Assembly: GCA_003645845.1 (NCBI GenBank)
Contig: QNCV01000157.1
Span: 1-6,436, forward strand
Direction: 5' to 3'
Length of the DNA stretch: 6,436 bases
Source of the DNA: Fidelibacterota bacterium
Lineage (GTDB): Bacteria; Fidelibacterota; UBA2242
This document shows positions 1 to 6,436 of the stretch, piece after piece. The first letter of the stretch is position 1. Each line of letters begins with the position of its first letter. The notes beneath the pieces were generated by a model. It saw nothing but the letters and a program-made list of their open reading frames with translations, was not told the DNA's origin and did not search any database. The position numbers and the translations under genes are program-made.

Positions 1-1
1 A

Positions 2-988
2 GAAGAGGACTATGCGAAACTGATCTACACCGGCGAAGTGAATAAAAAGGGTTCCTCAGCCGCCCAGTTTTTGGAAATCGGGATCGGCGCCCGGGCTCTG
101 TCAATGGGCAGCGCCTTTACGGCTATCGCCAATGATGCGACCGCTCTGTATTGGAATCCGGCCGGCATAACGCAACTCAGTCAGGCAAGTGTATCCGGAA
201 CTCATACCGAATGGTTTGCAGATATGTCGCTGGACTATATCGCGGCCCTGGTGCCGGTGGGCAACGGACAACAGATCGGCGTCAGTCTGTCCGTTTTTAA
301 CGCCGTTGAAAAGCAGATTGTGCGAACTGTTGCTTATCCTCAGGGAACCGGTGAATATTACAGCGCCGTTGATATAGCCCTGGCTCTGAGTTATGGCTTA
401 AAAATTACCGACCGCTTTGCCTGCGGTTTGACGGGTAAATATATCCGTCAGCAGATCTGGCACGAAATCTCTTCGGGGTATGCGGTGGATATAGGCTTGT
501 TGTACATGACTCGGCTCAAAGGTTTAAATCTGGGTGCCAGTATTTCCAATTTTGGAACTGATATGCGCCTGGCTGGCCGGGATTTACGGCGTGCCCACGA
601 TGAAGACCCGGTTCACTATTCCAACGACAAACTGAATACGATGCTGGAAACCGACGCATTCCCCTTGCCGCTGCTGTTCCGTTTTGGCCTGGCATACAGT
701 TTTTCGCCCTTGAAATACAACGATGTAACTCTGGCAGTGGACCTGTTGCATCCCAGTAATAATGTAGAATACCTGAATGTGGGCCTGGAATATTTACTGG
801 GTAAAATCCTGTATCTGCGTATCGGTTACGAATCTCTTTTTGATCCGGAAGCGGAAAACGGGTTAAGTTATGGCGCCGGCATCAACTACCGTCTGCTGCA
901 GCGGACAGCAATTAATTTCGATTATGCCTATGTGGACTGGGGTCGGCTATCTTTTGTGCAGCACTTTACAATCGGATTGACATTTTGA
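2..988 (+). CDS. PorV/PorQ family outer-membrane beta-barrel protein (5' end outside window)
   Basis: At least 329 residues of a FadL-like barrel of the PorV/PorQ (UPF0164) family. The family signature GARALSMGSAF...ND.TALYWNPAG lies at about residues 29-55, counting from base 2. Alternating hydrophobic strands follow (for example GAGINYRLL, INFDYAYVDWG), and the protein ends in HFTIGLTF, with the terminal Phe typical of BAM-inserted barrels. The frame is open from the window edge: 12 codons (EEDYAKLIYTGE) precede the first possible start, a GTG at 38. No signal peptide lies between that GTG and the mature family motif, so the real start and signal peptide are almost certainly upstream. Known of the family: PorV binds T9SS cargo sorting domains and shuttles cargo to the attachment complex; PorQ is a relative. 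Many FCB genomes carry several paralogues, so whether this copy is PorV itself is unresolved. The sorting-domain protein 38 bases downstream fits a T9SS link, which remains inference. Confidence 0.88.
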   Translation, partial: EEDYAKLIYTGEVNKKGSSAAQFLEIGIGARALSMGSAFTAIANDATALYWNPAGITQLSQASVSGTHTEWFADMSLDYIAALVPVGNGQQIGVSLSVFNAVEKQIVRTVAYPQGTGEYYSAVDIALALSYGLKITDRFACGLTGKYIRQQIWHEISSGYAVDIGLLYMTRLKGLNLGASISNFGTDMRLAGRDLRRAHDEDPVHYSNDKLNTMLETDAFPLPLLFRFGLAYSFSPLKYNDVTLAVDLLHPSNNVEYLNVGLEYLLGKILYLRIGYESLFDPEAENGLSYGAGINYRLLQRTAINFDYAYVDWGRLSFVQHFTIGLTF

Positions 989-1017
989 ATTTAACTTATA
1001 AAAAATTATAATCTATT

Positions 1018-1023
1018 GGAGGT
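1018..1023 (+). promoter_or_regulatory. Ribosome binding site of the lamin-tail protein gene
   Basis: GGAGGT lies three bases before the ATG at 1027, a strong Shine-Dalgarno match in an otherwise A/T-rich 38-base gap. It fixes the start of the 857-residue protein, which then begins with a good signal peptide. It is the only clear Shine-Dalgarno sequence among the three starts visible in the window. Confidence 0.85.
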
Positions 1024-1026
1024 CTT

Positions 1027-3600
1027 ATGAAAATCAGAAATGTTACAATATTCAGCCTGTGCGTAATGCTGCTGATCATTGTGCTGCTGCCCGTCTCGGC
1101 TTCGGCTCAGTGGGGCAAAGCGCTGCATTACAAATGGTGGGAGCATGATCGCTTACTGGTGTTACAATCCGTTGATTACTGGCCGGAACACGTGTATCAG
1201 GGAACGATAGAATGTTTTTTCAAACTGGATTCGACCCTGCGTTCAGACAACCACGGAAACACCTATACCTACATAATTTCCAAAAACCAGGCCGGCGCCG
1301 CCAAAGGTGATTTTGGCATTGCCTGGAAAACGGGCGAGGGCCGGTTGCATTCATGGCTGCAGAACGCCACCAGCACCGCAGCGGTTTACACCAATGAAAT
1401 TCAGGTCTGGCAACCCCGCTGGTATCACATGGCCGTTACCTGGGATGTGGATGATTCCATGCGCATCTGGATTGACGGCGTTCAGATGGCGGACCGCAAA
1501 CCCTCCGGTGTTGACGGTTATCCGCCGCTGGACCTTGAAAGCGGCAATATGCCCATTGTCATCGGCAACCAGACAACGGAGCAGATGTCAACCACCTGGG
1601 ACGGATTCCGGGGTGTGATTGACGAATTCCGTATCTCTAATGTTGTACGCTATACCGAGGATTTTGAAGTACCGACGGAGCCCTTTGAAGCCGATGCCAA
1701 CACTATGGCGTTGTGGCATTTTGATGAGGGCGAAGGGCTTGTGGCTCACGATGCCGCTTTTGGACTTTTCGACGGTGCTCTCGGTAATGCCGTCAACAGT
1801 TATGTGGATGCGCCGCAATGGGTGGATATCGAGTATTCGGAAAAAATCATTATTAATGAAGTGCTGCTTGATGAGAGAGACAATGACGTCAATGGTGATG
1901 GAGTCAGCGATATCAAGGATGAGTTCGTGGAACTGACTAATATCTCCAACAAGGCCGTGGACCTGTCCGGCTGGCAGTTGGGTGATGACGATGCCATTAC
2001 CTTCACTTTTCCCGATGGCTATGCCCTTGGACCAAACCAGTTTGTGACGGTAGTCGGCGGCGGCGATGTCAGCGGTCTGCCCGGCTATGACGCCGATCCG
2101 CTGAAGACGGCGGTCTTTTCCGCCGGCGGTTCGATTGGTGACGGTTTAACGGAAACCGGCGAATATATTATTCTGTTATCGAGAATCGGTTATTCCGATT
2201 GCTACCTGGCGGTTGGTGACAAAGCCGATGCCGGGGCGCCGACATCGGCGATTGTTGACGGCGTTGACTGGGAATTTGTCAATACAACAGCTGCTGCGGC
2301 CGACCAGAAAGCTTCTATTACCCGCAGCCAGGATGCTAATACGGAAGCGGAAGACCCCTTTGTGGTTCACAGTGAGGTCAGTAGTGCCAAGTTTTCGCCG
2401 GGCACGACGATTGACGGCGCGGATTACCTGTCCTATGTTGTGACAATGAGCATGAATCCGGAAGGCGTCGGAACTCTGGAAGTTGACACCGTAATGGCCC
2501 GCTACGAATACAATCAGGTGGTGACATTTACCGCGATGCCGATTTACGGCGAGGGACACGCTTTTGGGTACTGGACGACCAGTGACGAGGGTTTTTCGAG
2601 CAAATTGAATCCTCTGACCATGTCGATCAATAAACCGCAAAATGTTGTCGCCCACTTTGTGCCCCGGATTCAGATTACCCCGCGGGTCGTTATCAACGAA
2701 GTCAATTTTGATGTTTACAAAGATGCGAATGGTGACGGGATCATTGAATCCAACCAGGATGAGTTTGTCGAGATCATTAATATATCCCCTGAAGATGTGG
2801 ACCTGACCGGCTGGCGTCTGGGAGACGATGAGGAACTGTCCTTTACATTTCCCGATGGATATGTTATTAAATCAGGTCAGATCGTGACTGTTTTTTCCGG
2901 CGGAAACATCACCAATGTTCCCGGTTTCAACGTCAATCCCCTTAAATCCAGGGTTTTTGTATCGGATGTCATTGACCGGCTGGGCAACGGTTTGAATAAT
3001 ACAAATGAGGCGATTTTATTGATTTCAGCCGATGGAAGCGAAGATATGTATATCCAGAACAGGGGCCGGCTTTATAAGGGCGATCCCTTTATTAAATCTG
3101 CGGAAGGCATTGATTTTGAAATTCGCTTTGATGTACGGGATTCCACCTGGAACAACAATTCCATTACCCTGTATCCCGATGGTGATTTGAGCGAAGACGA
3201 TCCCTATGTGCAGCATAAGAATGTGGCCCTGAATGATTCCTGTTTTTCTCCCGGTCAGACCGTTGATTTTCAGGATTATATTGTAGTCAATGCCATTGAT
3301 GATGGTGAATCCGGTTTGCCGCGGTCCTTTGCTCTGCATCAGAATTTTCCGAACCCTTTCAATCCGGAAACCACAATTCGCTTCGATGTTCCTAATCATG
3401 CCAGAGTCCGTTTGGTGATTTACGATATTCTTGGTAAGAAGGTCGCGGAACTGGCCGATAAAGAGTTTAATGCCGGTTATTATCAGCTGCGCTGGAATGG
3501 ACGTGACCGCAACGGCCGGACGGTTCCGGCGGGTGTCTATTTTTACCGGATTCAGACCGATAATTTCACGCAAACCAATAAGATGATTCTGTTGAAGTAA
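1027..3600 (+). CDS. Secreted LamG / lamin-tail-domain protein with T9SS type A sorting domain
   Basis: An 857-residue multidomain exported protein. Residues 1-28 are a Sec signal peptide (basic MKIR, hydrophobic core, cleavage probably after SASAQ or SASA). About 30-235 is a LamG/concanavalin-like sandwich: GTIECFFKLD, WYHMAVTWDVDDSMRIWIDG, and the closing FRGVIDEFRISNVVRY and ALWHFDEGEG. Lamin-tail (LTD) units are at 274-472 and 554-754, each with INEV, DEFVE, DL.GW.LGDD and FTFPDGY, and each ending in FSPG. Each carries an EF-hand/dockerin-like acidic loop (287-298, 566-578), so calcium binding is plausible. Residues 473-546 between them resemble an InlB B-type repeat (VTFTAMPIYGEGHAFGYWTT...VVAHFVP). 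About 766-857 is a T9SS type A/FlgD-like sorting domain. The expected fate is export through the T9SS and surface attachment or release. No catalytic domain is seen, so an adhesive or structural role is the most I infer. It probably shares a transcript with the barrel gene upstream. Confidence 0.93.
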   Translation: MKIRNVTIFSLCVMLLIIVLLPVSASAQWGKALHYKWWEHDRLLVLQSVDYWPEHVYQGTIECFFKLDSTLRSDNHGNTYTYIISKNQAGAAKGDFGIAWKTGEGRLHSWLQNATSTAAVYTNEIQVWQPRWYHMAVTWDVDDSMRIWIDGVQMADRKPSGVDGYPPLDLESGNMPIVIGNQTTEQMSTTWDGFRGVIDEFRISNVVRYTEDFEVPTEPFEADANTMALWHFDEGEGLVAHDAAFGLFDGALGNAVNSYVDAPQWVDIEYSEKIIINEVLLDERDNDVNGDGVSDIKDEFVELTNISNKAVDLSGWQLGDDDAITFTFPDGYALGPNQFVTVVGGGDVSGLPGYDADPLKTAVFSAGGSIGDGLTETGEYIILLSRIGYSDCYLAVGDKADAGAPTSAIVDGVDWEFVNTTAAAADQKASITRSQDANTEAEDPFVVHSEVSSAKFSPGTTIDGADYLSYVVTMSMNPEGVGTLEVDTVMARYEYNQVVTFTAMPIYGEGHAFGYWTTSDEGFSSKLNPLTMSINKPQNVVAHFVPRIQITPRVVINEVNFDVYKDANGDGIIESNQDEFVEIINISPEDVDLTGWRLGDDEELSFTFPDGYVIKSGQIVTVFSGGNITNVPGFNVNPLKSRVFVSDVIDRLGNGLNNTNEAILLISADGSEDMYIQNRGRLYKGDPFIKSAEGIDFEIRFDVRDSTWNNNSITLYPDGDLSEDDPYVQHKNVALNDSCFSPGQTVDFQDYIVVNAIDDGESGLPRSFALHQNFPNPFNPETTIRFDVPNHARVRLVIYDILGKKVAELADKEFNAGYYQLRWNGRDRNGRTVPAGVYFYRIQTDNFTQTNKMILLK
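1846..2442 (+). repeat. Lamin-tail repeat unit 1 within the secreted protein
   Basis: Residues 274-472. It begins IIINEV, then has an acidic loop D287-x-N289-x-D291-G-x-x-D295-x-x-D298 matching EF-hand/dockerin positions 1, 3, 5, 9 and 12. DEFVELTNIS, VDLSGWQLGDDD and FTFPDGYAL follow, and it closes with DPFVVHS...FSPGTTIDGADY. It aligns along its whole length with the unit 840 bases downstream, which indicates an internal duplication. Confidence 0.8.
2686..3288 (+). repeat. Lamin-tail repeat unit 2 within the secreted protein
   Basis: Residues 554-754. It begins VVINEV, then DANGDG (566-571), DEFVEIINIS, VDLTGWRLGDDEE and FTFPDGYVI, and closes with DPYVQHK...FSPGQTVDFQDY. The order of motifs is the same as in unit 1. 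The acidic loop is one residue longer before DEF, and the stretch before the closing motif differs most. DNA similarity is still visible around DEFVE to FPDGY (about 1918-2010 against 2758-2850), but the copies have diverged enough that the duplication is not recent. Confidence 0.8.
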
Positions 3601-3626
3601 AACGGTTCTTTTATAATATTGATTGT

Positions 3627-3662
3627 GATTATAGGCGGCTAATTTTTTAGTCGCCTATAATC
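3627..3662 (+). terminator. Hairpin, probable transcription terminator after the lamin-tail gene
   Basis: The left arm (3627-3642) and right arm (3647-3662) pair over 16 bp with a single G-U pair and a TTTT loop, 26 bases after the stop codon at 3600. The core is ATAGGCGGCTAA against TTAGTCGCCTAT. The bases after the stem (TTGTTAAATTTG) are A/T-rich but not a clean T run, so it may be a weak intrinsic terminator, or a processing or stabilising 3' hairpin. No good T run exists on the opposite strand either. It separates the first two genes from the last two. Confidence 0.65.
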
Positions 3663-3722
3663 TTGTTAAATTTGTTACAATATTTTTCAAAGAACGAAAT
3701 AAATTCTATGTTTGGTAATGAA

Positions 3723-5681
3723 ATGAAATCTCTGTTGTTATCGTTTGTTTTTCTGTTTTCCGCAGCGCTGAATGCCAATGTGCTGTTCCGCTATAATTCC
3801 GATCTTGACGCCGATTCACCTGTGCAGTCGCCGGCCGTTCTGAATCGAATAACGGTGCAGGAATATCTGCCGGAAAGTGAAACCGTGGCCCGAGGCCCGG
3901 CTGGCTGGGGATTCCTGACGATGAATACAACCCTTTTCGGACAGGATTCAGCTTATATGTATGCGCGGGATACAATCGTTTCCACGTTTCTGAACGACCA
4001 CGCCTTTTCCGGGGAAGTCTGGTTCAAACCGGCGGATTACAACGGTAACCTGATGAGTGTGATCAATGCGGATGGTGAGGTAATGATCTCTCTGACTTTA
4101 TCGGAGGGCAAACTGAATTTTAAACGCAATCTGCAGAATCACGTGTTCGAGATTCAGGTCGCCGACAGCTGTCTTCTGAACGAATGGTATTATGTTCACT
4201 GGATCAGCGGCACCGAAGTGGACACAATTTATCAGAAACTCTATTTGAACCAACGTCTGATTGCCGATGAACGGCAGGCGGTTATGCATTATCCCCTGGG
4301 CTTTGAAATTCTGGAGGGATGTCTGAAAATCGGATTTGACGATTCGCAGCCAAACAGCGCTTACCACGGAGAAATATATGCGGTGGAGCTAAAAAGCAAT
4401 AATTTCGGAGACGCCTATAATAACGCTTATTACACCATGGACGGCAGCGCCTATTTCGGCATACCTGCTTATCGCTATTATGCTGCCGGTTCCGATATCA
4501 GGCAAAAGCTGATCCGGTCCAGCCAGGTGCCGGTTGTAAACACTATTTTTGTTCCCTATTCAAATGACGGCTATATCCCGCAGGGTCTGACGAATTCCTA
4601 TGAGGATGATGAATTCACGGGCGACAGCGGCATGGTATATATTTCTTTGTATCACCGGGAGATTGACGGAACCACCGGCAATCAGCGTTCCATCATTGTG
4701 GAACTTGATCCGTTGAACGGTTATCAGGTCCGGCGCTGTTTCCGTTTGAACGCTGCTCTGGAAACCGCCCATGTGCCTGCAATGGCTTACCGGAACGGAA
4801 ACATAATTCTGACCGATGGCGGTATCGGGTATAAGTTCGAATTGCCGGAATACAACGGCGAAAAATATCAAACCCTGAACTATGTCCGGTCGGTCAGCAT
4901 GTATTCTTCCACCGCTACCTACTATTCCGATTCCATCTGGTGCTGTACCAAATTTGCCCAGTCAACCAGTGAAACCGCCTATCTTGCCGGATACCCGATT
5001 GATAGTCTTGGTAATGTCAGCAACACTGCGGCACCGAAATACTATATGATGCCCATGTACGTCCAGGGAGCGGCCTGGACACGGTTTCAGGGCCAGGATT
5101 ACCTCTTTGTTGCCTCAAGTTACGGGGACCGGGATTCAAAACTGTACCGCTATTCGCGGAAGAATCTCTCCCGCTGGTTTCTGGCTGAACCGGATACGAT
5201 TTTCTATCTGCCGGCGGGGCTGGAGGACGTGACATTTACCAAAGAAGGTAATCTGATGACGTCATCAGAATCTTCGGCGATGTACTATTCCAGCCGTGCA
5301 TCCAATCCCTGGTCGCAGTTTTTCCCCTTTATTTTTGAGATTCCCAGGGAAGTTCTGTTTGTCGATATAATCAACGGCAGCACCGGTGTGCGTCCGGAAA
5401 ATCACGGCGCTCTTCTCAGAAAATTTGAACTGTCCACCTACCCCAATCCCTTTAACAGTCAATTGACTATCCGGTATCAGATTGAACCGGAAGCGGCCTG
5501 CCACATAAATATTTTTGACCTTGCCGGCCGTATGATAGATTCTTTTGCAAAACGTGCCGCCGGCAGTTCCACTGTCAATTTTTCATGGAATGCCGCCGAG
5601 CTGTCTTCGGGGGTGTATGTTGTTCAGTTGGTTGTGAATAATGTTCCGACCCATTCGCGTAAAGTGGTTTTGCTGAAATGA
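3723..5681 (+). CDS. Secreted T9SS cargo: LamG-like sandwich plus propeller-like domain of unknown function
   Basis: 652 residues from ATG 3723, which starts directly with a Sec signal peptide (MKSLLLSFVFLFSAALNA). The frame extends back to a TTG at 3663, but that abuts the hairpin and would put about 20 polar residues before the signal peptide. ATG 3708 (five residues longer) is an alternative; neither start has a clear Shine-Dalgarno. About 82-235 is a LamG-like sandwich (FSGEVWFKPADYNG, EWYYVHW, YLNQRLIADE, YHGEIYAVEL). About 252-546 has short strand repeats and motifs such as IPQGLT, IIVELDPLNGYQVRRC, AHVPAMAYRNGNIILTDGG, YLFVASSYG, LEDVTFTKEGNLMTSSES and NPWSQFFPFIFEI. This suggests a beta-propeller that senses or binds something, but I cannot name the family and see no catalytic signature. 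About 567-652 is a T9SS type A sorting domain (YPNPFN, INIFDLAGRMI, SSGVYVVQL, KVVLLK). It overlaps the next gene by four bases. Confidence 0.88.
   Translation: MKSLLLSFVFLFSAALNANVLFRYNSDLDADSPVQSPAVLNRITVQEYLPESETVARGPAGWGFLTMNTTLFGQDSAYMYARDTIVSTFLNDHAFSGEVWFKPADYNGNLMSVINADGEVMISLTLSEGKLNFKRNLQNHVFEIQVADSCLLNEWYYVHWISGTEVDTIYQKLYLNQRLIADERQAVMHYPLGFEILEGCLKIGFDDSQPNSAYHGEIYAVELKSNNFGDAYNNAYYTMDGSAYFGIPAYRYYAAGSDIRQKLIRSSQVPVVNTIFVPYSNDGYIPQGLTNSYEDDEFTGDSGMVYISLYHREIDGTTGNQRSIIVELDPLNGYQVRRCFRLNAALETAHVPAMAYRNGNIILTDGGIGYKFELPEYNGEKYQTLNYVRSVSMYSSTATYYSDSIWCCTKFAQSTSETAYLAGYPIDSLGNVSNTAAPKYYMMPMYVQGAAWTRFQGQDYLFVASSYGDRDSKLYRYSRKNLSRWFLAEPDTIFYLPAGLEDVTFTKEGNLMTSSESSAMYYSSRASNPWSQFFPFIFEIPREVLFVDIINGSTGVRPENHGALLRKFELSTYPNPFNSQLTIRYQIEPEAACHINIFDLAGRMIDSFAKRAAGSSTVNFSWNAAELSSGVYVVQLVVNNVPTHSRKVVLLK
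5252..5269. repeat. Perfect 18-bp palindrome inside the second cargo gene
   Basis: TCTGATGACGTCATCAGA is a perfect inverted repeat with no spacer. It is embedded in codons for NLMTSSES of the propeller-like region. Seen directly; whether it binds anything is unknown, and a chance origin is quite possible because the coding context supplies most of the bases. Confidence 0.5.
5678..5681 (+). promoter_or_regulatory. ATGA stop/start overlap (likely translational coupling)
   Basis: The TGA stop of the second cargo gene (5679-5681) overlaps the ATG of the lipoprotein gene (5678-5680). No Shine-Dalgarno sequence is visible in the roughly 20 bases before the ATG (GTAAAGTGGTTTTGCTGAA), so reinitiation by ribosomes finishing the cargo gene is the likely way the lipoprotein is translated. 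The overlap also supports this start and shared transcription. Confidence 0.75.
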
Positions 5682-6436
5682 AAATTAAATCTCAATTCCT
5701 GATCGCATTAGCGCTGTTTCTGGTATTGTTGAGCGCTGGCTGTAGTAAACGGAATCTGCAACCGCAATCGCCGGTTCTGGCCCGTGTCGGGGATCAGCTG
5801 ATTACCGCGCGGAGTTTTACCGAGAGCTACAGCTTCGGACCTTCCATGTTAAAAAGTGTTTCAGGCGCGAAGGAAAGCTATCTGGAAGCCATGATCAACG
5901 AGGAAATTCTGGCGCAAATACCGGAAGTGCAAGCCCTGCGTTCCAAAAGGGTTGTGCAAAAATCCATGCGCCTGCTGCAACAGGAACTACTGGTTGAAAA
6001 ACTGTTCAATGTAGAAGTTGGCGAAAAGGTCACCGTCACCGAAGATGAAATCCGGGAAGCGATTGTTAAATCCGCTGTCGAGAATAAGGTCAAATATATT
6101 TATACCGATGATTATGCCGAAGCTCAAAGATTTGCGGATGAGTTAAACCGCGGCGCTGATTTTGACAGTCTGCTCGCCGGTAAACTCGGCCGGCTTGGTC
6201 TGACTCTGGAAAACGGCGAGACCGACTATATCGGTTACGGCGAACTGCATGAACCTTTTAATGAAGTCATCTTTGATCTCGGGCTGAATGAAATTTCGCC
6301 GGTCATTGCTTACGATAACGGCTATTACATTATCAAGAAAACCGATTCACGCAGGATGATTATTTCGGAAATGGATTTTGCAAAATACCGTCACCGCTAT
6401 GAACAGATAATTCGTTATAAAAAAGACAGAATCCGG
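5678..6436 (+). CDS. Parvulin-like (SurA/PrsA-type) peptidyl-prolyl isomerase lipoprotein, 3' end outside window
   Basis: 253 codons are open to the window edge with no stop. Residues 1-22 are a lipoprotein signal (hydrophobic LIALALFLVLL, then SAGC with Cys22 as lipid anchor). Ser at -3 is less usual than Leu, and Ser at +2 suggests outer-membrane sorting if E. coli-like rules apply. Residues 33-49 (VLARVGDQLITARSFTE) match the start of SurA/PrsA chaperones, and a helical segment runs to about 135. Residues 137-223 fit the parvulin rotamase fold: YAEAQRFADELNRGADFDSLLA, GYGELHEPFNEVIFDLGLNEISPVI, NGYYIIKKTD. Both positions where active parvulins usually have His (H-I-L-V and G-Y-H-I-I-K) appear to be Tyr (Y140, Y217), so catalysis is uncertain and a holdase or chaperone role is possible. 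The likely job is folding exported or barrel proteins in the periplasm. A further domain may follow beyond the window. Confidence 0.85.
   Translation, partial: MKIKSQFLIALALFLVLLSAGCSKRNLQPQSPVLARVGDQLITARSFTESYSFGPSMLKSVSGAKESYLEAMINEEILAQIPEVQALRSKRVVQKSMRLLQQELLVEKLFNVEVGEKVTVTEDEIREAIVKSAVENKVKYIYTDDYAEAQRFADELNRGADFDSLLAGKLGRLGLTLENGETDYIGYGELHEPFNEVIFDLGLNEISPVIAYDNGYYIIKKTDSRRMIISEMDFAKYRHRYEQIIRYKKDRIR

Noticed and set aside
996..1012. A/T-rich TTATAA-type inverted repeat and a TATAAT (1007-1012) between the barrel and lamin-tail genes, resembling a small terminator or a -10 box
   Set aside because: The stem would be only about six A-T pairs. The TATAAT lies so close to the GGAGGT at 1018 that a transcript from it would start at or after the ribosome binding site. 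Base composition alone explains both.
2176..2655. 159-residue open frame on the minus strand
   Set aside because: It lies wholly inside the lamin-tail gene, whose frame carries recognisable domains throughout. The minus-strand product shows no family motif or ribosome binding site.
3025..3573. 182-residue open frame on the minus strand
   Set aside because: It is antisense to the second lamin-tail unit and sorting domain. It arises from codon use of the real gene and has no recognisable protein features.
3653..3690. TACAAT at 3676-3681 as a promoter for the second cargo gene
   Set aside because: No acceptable -35 at the right spacing (GCCTAT there) and no Bacteroidota-type TTTG / TAnnTTTG pair. 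A promoter for this gene is expected somewhere after the hairpin, but I cannot point to it.
5878..6093. 71-residue minus-strand open frame rich in Ser/Thr
   Set aside because: It is antisense to the lipoprotein gene, which has a lipobox, a chaperone-type N-terminus and a parvulin-like domain in its own frame.
1..6436. Possible mobile element, CRISPR, tRNA or defence-system content
   Set aside because: No terminal inverted repeats, transposase motifs, short regular repeats or tRNA-like cloverleafs were seen. The window is almost fully explained by four envelope/export genes.

Overview
The window (6436 bases, all genes on the + strand) reads as a piece of a Gram-negative genome from the Fibrobacterota-Chlorobiota-Bacteroidota (FCB) superphylum. 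Two features seen in the sequence point there. The first gene encodes a PorV/PorQ-type outer-membrane beta-barrel. Two large secreted proteins also end in type IX secretion system (T9SS) type A sorting domains, with the motifs NFPNPFNPETTIRF...YDILGKKV...PAGVYFYRI and YPNPFN...IFDLAGRMI...SSGVYVVQL. The balanced base composition, the PNPFNPETTIRF wording and the use of lamin-tail and LamG modules resemble Calditrichota, Ignavibacteria, Marinimicrobia or KSB1-like lineages more than classic gut Bacteroides. That placement is inference; there is no rRNA or other phylogenetic marker here.

Layout: (1) 2-988 is the 3' part of a PorV/PorQ-family barrel gene whose true start lies before the window. 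(2) After 38 bases and a clear GGAGGT ribosome binding site comes 1027-3600, an 857-residue secreted protein: signal peptide, LamG-like sandwich, lamin-tail unit, InlB-type repeat, second lamin-tail unit, T9SS sorting domain. (3) 3601-3722 is a non-coding gap dominated by a 16-bp hairpin (3627-3662) that probably ends the first transcript. (4) 3723-5681 is a second secreted T9SS cargo: signal peptide, LamG-like sandwich, about 300 residues of propeller-like sequence I cannot name, and a sorting domain. (5) 5678-6436 is the start of a lipoprotein with a SurA/PrsA-like N-terminal segment and a parvulin-like domain. It overlaps the previous gene by ATGA and runs off the window.

Together this looks like an envelope and export neighbourhood: an outer-membrane barrel of the family that includes the T9SS shuttle protein PorV, two proteins built for T9SS export and surface attachment, and a lipid-anchored folding factor for the periplasm. 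No mobile element, CRISPR array, tRNA or rRNA was seen. The most unusual points are the duplicated lamin-tail/Ca-loop units around an InlB-like repeat, the unnamed propeller-like region of the second cargo, and a parvulin-like domain in which both usual histidines appear to be tyrosine.
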